Shown: piece after piece, positions 1-12,870 of the stretch
How the letters are laid out: the number at the start of each line of letters is the position of its first letter
Position numbering within the stretch: the stretch's first letter is position 1
Origin: Rhabdornis inornatus
Taxonomy: Eukaryota > Chordata > Aves > Passeriformes > Rhabdornithidae
Assembly (NCBI GenBank): GCA_013397075.1
Contig: VWZS01005895.1
Span: forward strand, 245,396-309,395
Length of the DNA stretch: 64,000 bases
Reading direction: 5' to 3'
Program-made: the position numbers and the translations under genes
Notes under the pieces: model-generated
Databases searched by the model: none
Told to the model about the DNA's origin: nothing
What the model saw: the letters and a program-made list of their open reading frames with translations, nothing else

Positions 1-3000
1 GTACACACAGACAGATGATGTAATGAAGGTATTCATTGCTTGAATCATTTTATGTTATAATTTAGATGTTAATAGATTTATCTTTGTAGATGTTTTTGCA
101 CTGCATATCACTGTCGTGTCCCTATTTTACAGAAAAGGAATTGAGTCAAAGACAATAATAAAGATCATTAAACATTAACACATCAATACATTATGCACAC
201 TAATGCTAGATAACATGCTTTAGTAATGATTTGAATCACTTGGCTAAACCAACACAGGAAATACATAAGAGAAAAGGATGATGTTCCAGGATTTTAAACT
301 TATTGTTCTTATATGTGTTTTTAGCCACAATGTCTCCCTCTTCAAATGAAAAGAATTAGATATATAATCTCCCGATGTATCACCATGTCACCAACCTTAA
401 TTAACTTTAAATAATTAGGATGACAGTGAGAATATTATCACATTAAAATGCCATCAAAAAAAACAGAGGTGAATTTGATTTTCTCATATTTATGAGCAGG
501 AGAATTTTCTGATTCCAACAGCATATCTGCAAGTAGGAAGCCTTTTGCAATCAGAGTAAAGTTATATTAAAACAATCAAAGAAAAGAAAAAAATAACAAA
601 CAGAAAAACCTCCACAAAAACCCAACCCACACAAAAACCCAAAAACAAACAAACAAAAAACAAAGAAACCAACCCAACATTCATCCTAATCATCAAAATA
701 TATTTCAAGTCACCAGACTTTGATCTAGCCTGGACATTTTCAAACTCAAGGAATATCTGTTATGACTTTTTTTGGCCTCTTGATTTAATAATTTACAGGA
801 CAACTGAATTCTAATACTCAGGTATATCCAGAGAAATAGTAGGTGCTGAGCTGGTATTGCTCAGGCTGAGCAGATTCCACTGTTCTAAGAAGCAGCTGAT
901 TCTTCCTATTTATGTTTACACTGTGTTGCAATTAAATAAACAACCCAAATATACACACCTAGTTTTGTAGGTTTTAGTGATTTTTTCTTCCTAAAGAAAA
1001 AGCTGACTCCTTACCTATTTTTGAGAGATAGAATGCAATGTACTGTTAACTTTGAGTTTTTATTTCTCCTCAGCAATAAAGATGGTTCATAAATGCTATC
1101 TCTGCCATAAGGTAAGCAAAGATAATAGATCTGATTTGTACACAGCATATGGGCCTTTGTATCCAATTTATTTCCTATTTTATTTCTTGGATTTGCCTGA
1201 GGCCTATGTTCTGTTTGTATAGGATTTCATCCAAAAATGAATCCTAAAAACATCTCTTTGAAACGTGCATTGTCTTTTTTATTAACAAACTGTAATTCTG
1301 ACATCTGCTAAACTGTCCCCCAACATAACCATATGAAAGAAAAAACTAACACAGCTCTAGCCAATTATTGTGTTAATTCTACATTGTGGGAATTTAGCAT
1401 CTGCATTTAATGAAAATACATTATTTATAAAAATACACAGTTTGAAAACAGCTTCTGAAATTTAATCACTTATCTACAGCAAAATTGTGTTACTATATAA
1501 GCATTAAGGATGAATTTTAGATCATGCTGGGTGTTTTAAATTGTATTTTTAAGACAAAAGAATAAAGTTTTAATTAGTATAGTTCAAATAAAATCATGAT
1601 ATAGCTTAGTGGGTCTACTTCCTGACTGATGTCTGTGAGACTTGCCAACATTCAGACCTTTGATTCCAAAACCTTCACCAAGGTGTTTCTAGCCCTGGAA
1701 AAACCAAAACTCTCTCAGAAAGGAGTCTGTGGTTTTGGAAGTTAGAATACTATCCCTTGTGAGACTGCTGTACCTTACAAAACAGAATTAGATCTTAGAT
1801 TCTTTCTGAAAGAGCTTTGGCATATGGATCAGAATTTTCAAATGCATTCTGTGTGGGGTTAAATTTAAACCCTAACATGACCAACAAAAACTCAGTAACA
1901 AATCTCTTCTTACTGTTTTTTACTGTTTGCTACTGCATCTCCAACAACAGTTTTAGATGCTGCAATCATGACCCACTAATTTTAATTAATGGCTGTCTAA
2001 TATTGTGTCTGTACTGGAAGGTAACAAATTGGTAACAAATTATGCATCCACTTGAATCCTGTCTCAGATTGAAAGAGAATGAGTTAGATTAAACTACTTT
2101 CAAGATTATTCTTTATTAAAGTAGCTTTGCCTTTGAAATGGACAAAACAAATTCATAGAATCTAGCAGAGAGTTCAGTTTCAGAATTTTGTTTTCTTTAT
2201 GAAATCTTAGTTTTACTAAAGTCCATTAGTACTTAATGTAAAATTTTTTTTGTAAGAAATCCTCATTAACTTCCAAGGGGAGAGGATTTCACCACAATAT
2301 TTTACAGTGTCAGAATTTACCTGACAAATTAAACCTATGTTATTTTACTTTTTTTCCACTGTGAAATAAGCTAAGTTCCTGCTTGCACACTTCCTATTTG
2401 GAACTGCTCCAGAAACCAAAGCCAGAATGCAGACTGTGATTTATTGTTCTTGCCACAAATAAGACCACACCACCAAAACTATGCTTTTTCCCCATTCTGA
2501 TCAGGAGAGCTTGAATGGCAACCTCATCTACCATGACTGTAGAAATATTAGAAAAACCTTACCTCTTATAAATAGAGGATCTATTTTTATATTCCACCTG
2601 GGGGAAATTTTACCCTTTTGTTTTTAGGTACGAGGTGACTCAATGAAATGAAATCCAGAGCTGGGTTCTGAAGAAAAAATATTTTCTCAAAATCTTGAAA
2701 ATTGTTATTATATCTACTTCCACAAAGCAATGAGTGAAAAACGGAATGTCATTTTCCATGCCCATTTCTAGTGAGTGCTCTAAAGAAGCTGTATTCCATT
2801 AACTCATTAGAAGATTTAAAAAGAGACAGCTGAAGTTGCACAGGGTGTTCACATCCCATCTGGTCTTTGTCTCCAGAGACAGTTCTGCCACTCTGGTACA
2901 TGTCTTGCAGGTAGCCGAGAGAAAAGGGCTATGAAGTTTTACTAAAGGTGTAGTTGTAAATATTATCTGATTCGATGAGTTTCCAGTCCCCTCAGATGTT

Positions 3001-3180
3001 AAGAGGCAGGGTTCAGGCTAGGTTCTCAATATTCAGATAGGACCTCAAACTAGTCTGATATATTTACAGCCATTTTAAAAGCCATGACCCTCAGGTATCT
3101 ATGAAAGGACATTAATGTAGAAAAAAGATTAATGGAAATTTCTCTTGTCACCACATGCATGCTGTAGGAGCTGTAAATCA
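1..3180. other. Gene-free 3' flank of FLRT2
   Basis: AT-rich unique-looking sequence in which I see no gene. The open frames are short, begin at arbitrary codons and resemble no family I know. An A/C-rich low-complexity stretch lies at about 580-680. A perfect 11-bp tandem duplication (GGTAACAAATT twice) lies at 2020-2041. There is no recognisable repeat family or RNA gene. It lies more than 23 kb downstream of the FLRT2 stop codon. Confidence 0.6.
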
Positions 3181-3330
3181 TATTAAAATAAGACAGGAAG
3201 GTGGAAGAGACTCACAAGGTCCATCAAGTCCAACTCTTAAGTAAATAGCCCATATAGGGATTAAACTCATAGCCTTGGTGTTTTTAGCACCATGCTCTAA
3301 CCAACTCACAGCTAATGAGCTAATCTCACA
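3181..3330 (-). mobile_element. tRNA-Ile-derived SINE, passerine TguSINE1-like, decayed
   Basis: On the minus strand this segment follows the body of tRNA-Ile(AAU): TTAGCTCA, then GTTGGTTAGAGC, ATGGTGCTAA, an ACACCAAGG arm, and a T-arm region reading AGTTTAATCC where a tRNA has GGTTCGATCC. After the tRNA part comes a non-tRNA tail (GTTGGACTTGATGGACC, then CTTCCACC) that looks like a CR1 3' end. A tRNA-Ile head joined to a CR1 tail is the structure known for passerine SINEs mobilised by CR1. The A box is split by about 10 extra bases (a second TTAGCT copy), and the B box has lost its CpG through TCGA to TTAA changes. The copy is therefore old and almost certainly not transcribed by Pol III. 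The family assignment is from memory; the tRNA resemblance is visible directly. Confidence 0.72.
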
Positions 3331-3654
3331 GTCATTCATACATGGATTCCAACTAAATATCTTGAAACTACAAATTGATAAAGAATTTAAGGGTAGTAGA
3401 ACAATCAGTTTAATTTCAACTAATTTACATAGTTCATCAAGCAAATCAGATTTATAAGCACTTGAGGAAAACCTGATGATGAATACTGGCCAACATCAAG
3501 GACAAACAGCAACAAGGCAGTCTCATTTCTATGATATGAAGCAGTATAGTTTGTTTTCTGAGAAGCTCATGTCTCACATGGAATTTCCTTGAATAAGTTA
3601 GAGACATACAATAGAACCATTCGACATGAGACACAAAACTAGTTCCATGCTCAG

Positions 3655-4500
3655 AGTTATCAACAATTGAAGGACAGGGTGCCATTCAGAGAGACCTAGA
3701 CAGGCTTAAGAATTAGATGCCTAGAATCTCATGTGGTTTAACCAGACCAAGTGCAGGGTGCTGCACCTGGATTGGGGCAACCCTCAGAATGAACACAAGA
3801 TGGGGGATAATGAGATTAGAAGCAGCCCTGCCAAGAGGGATTTGGGTGTGCTGGTGAATGAAAAGCTGAATTTGATCCAGCAATGTGTGCTTGCAGCCCA
3901 GAAAGCCAGTTGTGTCCTGGGCTGCATCCAAAGCAGTGTGGCCAGCAGGGCAATGGGGGGGATTCTGGCCCTCTCTTCTGCCCTCATGAGACTCCACCTC
4001 CAATACTGCATCCCCCAACACAAGAAGGATATTGACCTGTTGTAGCAAATCCACAGAAGGGTCATCAGCTTGATCAGAAGGATGGAGTACTTGGGCTGTG
4101 AGGAAAAGCTGAGGGAATTGGGATTGTTCAGCCTGGAAAAGAGCGACCTAACTGTGGCCTTCCAGTACCTGAAGGAAACTTACAGGAAAGATGGGGCAAG
4201 ACTATTTGCAAGAGCATGTATTGATAAGACAAGGGGAAATTGGTTCAAATTCAAGGAGAGTATGTCTAGATTACGTTTTAGGAAAATATTTTTTAGTGTG
4301 AGGGTGGTGAGGCACTGGAACAAGCTGTCAAGAAAAGTGGTGGATGCCCCATCCCTAGAGGTGTTCAAGGTCAGGCTGGATGGGGCTCTGAGGATTCTGG
4401 TCTGGTGGAAGGTGTCCCTGCCAACAGCAGGGGAGTTGGAACTGGATCATTTTTAAGGCCCCCTCCAACCCAAACTGTTTTATGATTCTGTGATTCTGTG
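3655..4500 (+). mobile_element. CR1 LINE, 5'-truncated 3' end
   Basis: A non-LTR retrotransposon of the chicken repeat 1 clade. It keeps only the C-terminal part of ORF2 and the short 3' UTR. Translated blocks include KRDLGVLVNEKLN, LQYCIPQHKKDIDLL and ELGLFSLEKSDL, all typical of the CR1 ORF2 C-terminus beyond the reverse transcriptase core. The frame is broken by a TAG at 4043-4045, where the family normally reads through into the QVQRR-like segment. About three residues seem to be missing near YC..PQ. The element ends in two ATTCTGTG octamers preceded by ATG at 4480-4500, the diagnostic CR1 3' terminus. The 5' boundary is uncertain: similarity becomes clear from about 3665. It is a dead copy lacking ORF1, the endonuclease and the RT core. 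Confidence 0.95.
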
Positions 4501-7500
4501 AAACTTGTAAAGCACAAAAAGGAGTGAAGCGGTGGAATGGGATATGTCCATATTCATATTCAGGGCACATTGACAAGAATATAGTTTAGAAGATTAAGAA
4601 CATGTGAGCTCAGAAACGTCTTAAATATCACAGAACTTTTTAACCTAAGCATCAAATTGAGTTTTTTAAATAAACAGATAAAATTATCATTAATAAATAG
4701 CCAAGTCATGCAATATTAACTTTTGAGCCCTATAGAGACTCAGAAATTAAATTTCTGAAAGGTAGTAGAAAATATAATAATTTTGAAAGACACTTCACAG
4801 AGATAAATGCAAATTATTTTAAAAGTGCTTCTAGGGACATACAAAGCTAAGGACCTACATGTCTGACTTTCATGCCGGAAAACAAAATATAAAAATAAAT
4901 AGAATTAACAGAGAATATAACATACGTGGGAAGGTCAGTATAGACAAATAAAATTTTGTGTCTCACAGTCACCAGAAGTCTTTCACGGACCCCTTAACAT
5001 TTGGATAAAACATCAGGAGAGAATGCTATTGCAAGCTGAACAGGAATCAATTTTTCATTGCTGTGTTGTGGAAAAGATAATGCCAAACACAAGCAACAGC
5101 TGTAAGAGCAACATAACTCTGATTTCCTTGGTACTGGCTGCATCTCAATATTATATGTAGTTTTGTTGTAATGCACTCCAAAGGAAAAAAAGTCAAACAA
5201 GCTGCTTGGACAGATTCATCAGGAAAGAAAAGATCTTAGAGGCATGAACAACAATGAAATAATCTGACCTTGCTTAGTGAAGACATGACAGAGGTTAGAA
5301 AAACTAGTAGTTCTTACAATCAAAGAGATCATGTAGAAACAATCAATAAATGTTATTTCATTGTCCATGTCCAGGACTAGTAGGATAAGTAATAATGTGT
5401 TTAAGTTTCAAAAAGAGCTAGACAAGATAACTAAACTCCAAATGCAATTCCCCAGATTACTTCCCAGATTAATTTTCTATGATTCAATAATTATATAGAC
5501 ATGTTTCAAGTTCTGTTTCAGGAATTTTAATCTAAGCACTTTACCTCTATAATTACAATAGTTTGGTTGTGACTTTAAATCTTCTATTTCCAACAAAATG
5601 TCTCTGTTTTCTCTCTGAAAAGCACAGGTCCAGTGTTTGTTGAGAGTTGCTACAGTATTCTTCAAAGATTAGTTTGGAATACCTTTATCCCAAGCCATCA
5701 TCATTTCAAAGTGTTGATTAATATCATGTCTGGTCTCAGTCAAGAGCTGGAAATGAATGACAGGCATTTTTTCCAGCTGTAACCTTGAATTAGGTATGTT
5801 TTACAAATTGCAGGTTGTTTTCAGATTTAAGGCTTTTTATGTGGAGATGTTTTACATTGGAATGTACACATTTAGGAAGCAAACAGGGAAGAGAGCTTTA
5901 CTCCTAAAAGAATTCAAGATATGTAAATAAGCAATTGTAGAACAGGTGATTTTTCATTTCCAAAGAATCTAAAAAAACCTGAGCACCACTCTAATTTAAT
6001 AGGAAAAATGTCAAATATATCTCTGTGTACTTACAGGTGAGCAAGCTTTGGGGAAAGAAAATTATTTTGGAAGGAAAGACTTGTGGAATCCCAAAATATT
6101 GTGGGCTTGAAGAGTTCCTAGGAGAAAATATACACTAGCAAAACCAAAACAAACAAGCAAAGCTCTGTGTGTCTTAGAAAGAACATAGTATTGTCCAGGA
6201 AGAAGCCCTCAAAAAGTAATTATGCTCTAAAATAGAGACCTGTCTTGAACAAGAGAGTCCTCAGCTAAATAATAGCAATAGAAAAATCTGATGCTAGCAT
6301 AATTCAATAAAGTAGTGCTCATTTGTTACCCGTCCTTTACAAGAGTCCATAACGTTGTATATTTAAAGGCATAAATAGTTTTTGTTTGCATTTTACCATA
6401 ATCTAGTTCAGATTGTGGACATTAAAATGCATAGAATTAACAGAAAGCTATTTTAAATCAGCAGATGTGGTGATCCTTGAAACTGAATTTGTATGAAGTT
6501 CATAGCTACCCTAAATATTGATGCAAGAAATTCAGAAGGTAAGAAATCTATTATTGAAGCTGCATGGATAAGAGGCTACGTAAGGAGATTAAGAAAGAAA
6601 GAAGTATTTTTCAGTTGTAACAGTGTGTCACTATTGTAAACAGGACAACTAAAACCTGACGGTCCCAAAGGAATTGTTCAAAAGTGCTGCAACCAAGGAA
6701 TTTTCTGTTCCTACTGCCCAATCACTTGAATCTTGGTCTGTTAAACAAGCATGAATGAGAGTTTTGGAGGTACTGCCAAGGAGAGATGCTCACTTTACTG
6801 AACAGGCAAGAGAAAATGAGGAAGGTTCACCCAGTATGTTTCTGCAGGATAACATAGAACAGGGAATTTGCAAAATAAAAAATCCTCTGCTTGTCTTAAG
6901 GAATGCTTTACCCAAGAGAATGGTCACAGCTAGGGCTGTAGCTGCACAGAGAGAATAAACTGGTTGCTTTTGATGACAGTTAAACAAGACATGTCTGTTG
7001 AGAACACAGGCGTAGAATTTAGGACCATGAGGAAGAATAAAACACTAGAATAGACAAAAGCTTTTATAGTCCAGGAATACATCATGAGGAATGGGGAGTG
7101 TTATCAAGATAATACAATTGGAGGAATTGGCTGGGGAAAAGCAAAAAATTATCCTCGAGTAAGAACTGTAGTGGGACTCTCACTAGTGGGAGTTACTACT
7201 TATTTGTAAGCACACAGGCTAAAATTATGACCTCTCTTCCATAATAAATGTTGAATGGCTAAAACCAGAGAAGCTGTGGATCACAGCACAGATAGAGCTG
7301 CTACTGCCAGTAGGCCAAGAATAGCTAGGGACTACAACCCACTCACTGACACAAATACTGGAAGGTCAGAGTAGTTATGGTGTGGAGATCAAAGACCATC
7401 GTGCAGCCTTAAGGAGGGAGGTGATGCACCAGCACACACCACAAAATTTTATGTGTCACAAAAGAAAGTCTAGGTAAGACCTTGTTTTAATGTGCCATTG

Positions 7501-10500
7501 CTGGCATAAAATAGTAATGGCTCATGGAAAATGAGCAGAGATGTGTACAGAGAGGTACTACAAAGATGGGCGGCTTCATTAGAGACAGACCTGTAAATTC
7601 TTAGACACACTGTACTTTTACAGCCATCACATTATAATACTAATTTTAAAAGTTATTCTTTTTTTATGCTAGCTGGCATGGTGAAGTAAGCACTGCTGCA
7701 GCTTCTGTAGCCAGACTCAAAATCTGAAAAGGATATTTGCTTCCAGGAAAATCCCACTGAGCAACTCTCTCAGATGGTCCAGCAGGCATTTTGATGGTCT
7801 CCATCATCATTATGAGTGCCCTTATGGGTCAGGCTAGATAGAGAAAAACACCCTGTCTCTAAACCTGGCAAGAAATTTTGCTGTCTAACATCTTAAAGCA
7901 AGTTCCCTGGCCTTTCAGATAACAACAGAGAAAACAATTTTTATGGTCTATTAAAGAATAATAAAATGATGACATTTGTCTTCTATTTTATCCAGAAATA
8001 AATTATTTAATAGACATTTTTGCTAAAAGTTCTTAAGGCTAAATTGAAATATATGCAACCGGAAAGATTACAATGGCAGCATAGTATTACCTCATTTGCT
8101 CCTGGCTACTACAAGGTACTTAAAGAATCTCTGTGGTTCATGAGTCTATACATCCACACAGAGAGATAAGGCATAAATCTTCAGATCTCAATGGATACTT
8201 TTTGTGAAGCAGCACTAGATTAAATGAGGAACTTCATATACTCAGGGTGTTATGTGGTGATTTAAAATGCACATTACATTTGACATAATAATACATTACC
8301 AAATGCCAAAGGGCCTGGAAAATGTGGTAAAGCCAGAGCTGTTTCAAGAATTCTTTTGAAGTGGAGGTCTTGGTGCTACCTTCGATCCTTGAAAACTAGT
8401 TTAAGGTGAAAACTTCTTGGGAGAGAAGCCTTTGAGGAAATGAAGAGGTTGAATCTATTTACAATGACTTGAAGTGACAGAGTCAGGCTGTACCACAAGC
8501 AATTCACAATAATGATTGGAAAGTCTATTACAGATGTAAAGAGGTTATAAACATGGCTTGTAGGAAAGAGGAGGCACCCCTAAACCCTCTTCTGTCAGAT
8601 ACTGACCAACAATGAAAGGAAGCTCTCTTTCAAGAACATAATTCTGCTTTGGAAGGTGCCTCTTTCAACAACGGCATAATCAATAGAAAAATGTTTCTAA
8701 TAAAATTGCAGGCTCTGATGAAGATCCTATCAGAAAAAGTTGCAGCCAGTAATATGAAGTCAGGAATTTTAAGCATTATAAATAAGGACTAAGGCAAAAT
8801 TAAGTAGTCCTTGAGACATAGTAAGAATATTTTGGAAATGCATTTTCTATATGACTTGGCAATGGCTGAGCAGAATGGCAGCTTTTCATCTATTTTCATT
8901 TTTCTAGACAAAGGAAGGTATCTGCTCGTACCTTTGAACTGATTCACCTATATCAACTAAACTTTCATTTGGTTTGATAAGCTTGTATTGTCAGACTCTG
9001 TTCAAAGTGTTCAAATCCACATTCACCATAGACATTTTGGGAGATCAGGATATTGTCTCCCATGGCAAATTTACGTTTCAGAATCCAACTAGAGAGATGC
9101 CATTATTATCTTGGTAGCAGTCATTTACAGAAGCAGTTACAAAAAATACATAGAGCTGGATGGAGTCTTTGAAAAACTAGGACCTGGTTGTTAGAAGAAC
9201 ATCTGATGTATTCAGAGTTAATCACTTGGGCCACCAGACCAAATGCCTTTCTAGTCCCCAGGCAAAAGGCACAGGGGACTGGGAAAAAATATGAAAGGTG
9301 AATTCAATGACTAAGAAAATTCTTTGGACTGTGAAACCATGCTGAGGAGTGTGAATATTGGAGGTGTGACATAGGAACCTACTCTTGTTACTAATTGTCT
9401 TTTTAGAACTTTATTGCAAAGAATTTTAGTCAAAATAAATATGATATTCACCTTACTTAACTCTAGGAACAAATGAAGCTGTGAAAGTAGGACACTGAAG
9501 TAAGGTCAGAATCAAAAGATGATGTTGTGGGATTGATTTTTTTTTTTTTAATATTTCATAGATATTTCTGAGGATTGATGTAAATTAAAAGTTTCAGCAT
9601 TCCATTTCATTTAAGATGCATCAAAGTTATGAAATTCATATATGTCCTTTGAGAACAGAATTTATTTTTCTCCACATTTCTAGGCTTTCATTCAGTGGAA
9701 TGAGTTCTGATTTAAAAGTAAATCAGTATTGTATTCTCTTCTGAAAATTGTTTGGGTTTTTAATTCTTTTAATTTTATCACAGTGGTATAACTGACTATA
9801 TTGGTGTCTTGCTGTCTTTTAAAATTAGAACCAAGCCAAAGTACAATTAACTTAATTCTTTTTTTCAAATTTAAAATTGTGCAAAAAGAAAAATCTGTCT
9901 GATTACCAAATAGTCCACAGCAAAATAAAAAAAAATAAGACAAAATATATACTTTTAAAATGTTTATTATTTTAATACTAAAGTCTGATATGATGTCTTG
10001 AGTCATAGTTTTTTAATTTATAGACTTGGTAATGTTTCACTAAATAAGCCCATTTTATTCCAGATCAAGGTGCTCCAAACCTCCTGATGTGCTGCAGCAA
10101 ACATAAACTGTAATTTAGTTCCTAAGAAATTCTAAGAATTTAACATCCTTAGTTGTTTGTACTTCTTTAGAAGTGCTATTAGTTTGAAGTTTAACTGAAT
10201 TAGAAAACACAAAAGTAACCATATTCTGAAGTGCAGAAAATGGGCTTACATTCAATGTTTAATTACACAATATAGTATAACAGGCGTAAAGCCTTGAATC
10301 AAACCTCTGTTGAGAGGCCACTCAACACACAGGTTAATTAAAATCTACATTTAAATCTTACCATTTTGTACACATCTGTTTAGCTTAACATATGCCAAAT
10401 TATAGGCTATAAAATTTCTTTGCAAAGACATCTTTTTAAATGCAAAGAAGCTTTCACAAATGCCATCCATTTGTCAATGTTTTAACAGAACAAAGTGATG

Positions 10501-10830
10501 CACTGGGAGAATTATATCCTCTTTTTCTCCTCTTATTCTTCTTATTCTTTCTGGTTTTCAGATTTTTAGACTCTGTCCCTAAGCGAGGCTTATGCAATCA
10601 CCCTGATTTTTCTAATATGTGGCACTGCTGTAAACACAACTCCAGATGTAATTTGTTTGATTTTCTTGCTGTTTTATCATAGCAATACCCTGTTATTCCC
10701 TACTCAGGTGGTCTAGTGTGGTTCCTTAGATGATTTTCTGGCAGCATCACTTAACCATTTCTGATTGCTTTATGTAGAAAACAAACATTTTATGTCCCAT
10801 GTCTGCCTGTCAGATTGCCAGTCACACCTG

Positions 10831-10867
10831 TTTGTTTTGTTTTGTTTTGCTTTGTTTTGTTTTGTTT
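10831..10867. repeat. (TTTTG)n pentanucleotide repeat
   Basis: About seven copies of TTTTG with one T-to-C interruption. It forms the repetitive start of a short open frame that otherwise has no sign of being a gene. Confidence 0.9.
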
Positions 10868-12850
10868 GCCTGATTTTAATGTTTTTGGTTGTTTTCAAGG
10901 AAGTAATAAAATAACAGATATCGCAAACAGCCAGATTGCTTTAAAATGTGTGAAAATTGACGGCGAGGTAGATTACAAAGACTCTGTAAATGTCCATCCT
11001 CAGGGGAAGAACTCAACCAGTTGGTCAGTCCGTGGCCATGCACTGGCTTATCACTACATCACTTCATCACCACCTTCTCTCAGTCACCAATGGCAGCTTT
11101 TGCCTATTAACCAGCTAGAGTCCTATTTAAATGGTGGTAAATAACCCGGAAAGAGCTAGAAGAATTGTTTAGGCACAACAGAGATACTACACTGGTGGTG
11201 GCACTGAACTAAATGTAGGAACAAAGTGGAAGTGGACATGAAAAAAGAGAGGAGATAAGAGTGGAGAAGAATATGGGGCATAGTAAATAAATTCATAGCA
11301 TGTCAATTTGATCACTTGTTCATATAAAGATTTTATTGTGGAGGGAGAAAGCTGTCTGGGAGCTTGTGCTTTTCAGCAAGTTGCAATACATTTTGGGAAA
11401 GAATTCTGTGATATGTTCACTTAAAGATTCTACAGAATTAGAATCAATTAAAAGTAGTGACAAAGGGTGAAAGGAATAAATAGGAATAAGAAGAGATACA
11501 GACTTCAAATGCTTCTCTGTCTTTCGAATACTGTGTCTTCTACCTATAAACAGTGTAAACACTAAGCATAACAGAAATTAAGGAAGTATCAAGAGGAAAA
11601 GTTTGCTAATAAACAGACTTTTTCATTAGGAAAAACAAAACAGCTAAAATAGCTAACATTTAGACTCAGAAAAATGGTTAAGGAATACTTAAGACTAAGC
11701 AAAGCTTTAGAAAATAAACCGTAATAAATCTTTGCTAGATAAATTGACGAAGTTATCTAATGCTATTTGCAGCCATATTTGGATGGATGAGAAGAGCACA
11801 GAAGTGTGACTGGAATACGTTCTTCCACTACCTAAAACGAGATTTCTGCCAGCTTGAATAAACTATTTTTGTATCTCATCTGGGATGTAAAAAGAAGTGA
11901 CATTCAAGAATAAAAGAGAAAAGGCATACGTAGGACATCTAGGACATCCAGCTGAGCAATGATCAGAAGCAAAGAAGCATATTCAGGAGTTTGTTTTCGC
12001 TATATTAAAAGCCTGTTTTGAAAACAACTTCAAATTGTTTCATTTGATCATTTAAGCAACACCAGTAGGTTTTTCAGTCAATTTATACTGGCTTTTTTTC
12101 TCTCTATAATTTTTTTTTCAAAATTCAATATACGGATATTTACATCTGAAGTACAGATACGCTTTCAGTTATATTAGCTCTAACAGAACAGTTATTATAG
12201 AGTTATTTATTAATTTCAGCACTATCTAGTCAGTGATGTTTTATTTAACAGCAGAAAGTCTGAGAATGCATAGCAATAATGAAATCATAATGTTTTCTTT
12301 TGAGGCTGGATTTTCCTCCTTTAAGAGAGGAAGATTTTATTTTGTAAAAGCAAGTTGATTTAAACACCTAATAACCTTTAATTAAATTAAAACAAAGCCT
12401 ATCATCCTATTATAAATTTACAAATGCATCAAGCAGACACATCATTCTGTAAGACAGACAAGATATAATTAGATGTTCACCAAACAAGGAAGAGGTAACA
12501 GAAAGACTGCCTTTCAAAAAACAAGAAAATAAGAAATCAGGACATTTTGGGAAGCCTACTAAGGATTCTGTTTAAGTAATAAAAATATGGAAGTTGCCTG
12601 ACAGAATAGATTAAAACAGCTCATTTTAATATGATATTCCTGTAATATCTGTCTAGTAATGCATTTAACTTTAAGCCAGATTTCTGATTGTTCTCTCTTT
12701 AGATGAGCAAGCAATCAGCACGTAACATGGAACCATATAAATGTATGCTTCTTAGAGAAATAGTGAGTGATCTGGAATATATATCCACCTTAGATTAAGC
12801 AACAATTTCCTACATTTTTAACTTAGAGAGCAATATCTCAATATGAAACT

Positions 12851-12870
12851 TAATTAATCAATTAATTTAA
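12851..12870. promoter_or_regulatory. Clustered TAAT homeodomain-type cores
   Basis: TTAATTAAT and ATTAATTT stand almost back to back, giving several overlapping TAAT/ATTA cores within 20 bases. Such cores bind homeodomain proteins in general. In AT-rich DNA they also arise by chance, so this is a weak call. Confidence 0.2.

Noticed and set aside
3230..3330. Functional tRNA-Ile gene
   Set aside because: The A box is split by extra bases, the B box has lost its conserved GGTTCGA, the acceptor stem does not close, and a CR1-like tail follows. It is a SINE, not a tRNA gene.
3731..4456. Two plus-strand open frames of 104 and 128 codons that look like a gene
   Set aside because: They are the C-terminal part of CR1 ORF2 interrupted by a stop, not a host gene.
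10815..11144. 109-codon plus-strand frame
   Set aside because: It starts in the TTTTG repeat and continues into sequence without recognisable domains or splice sites.
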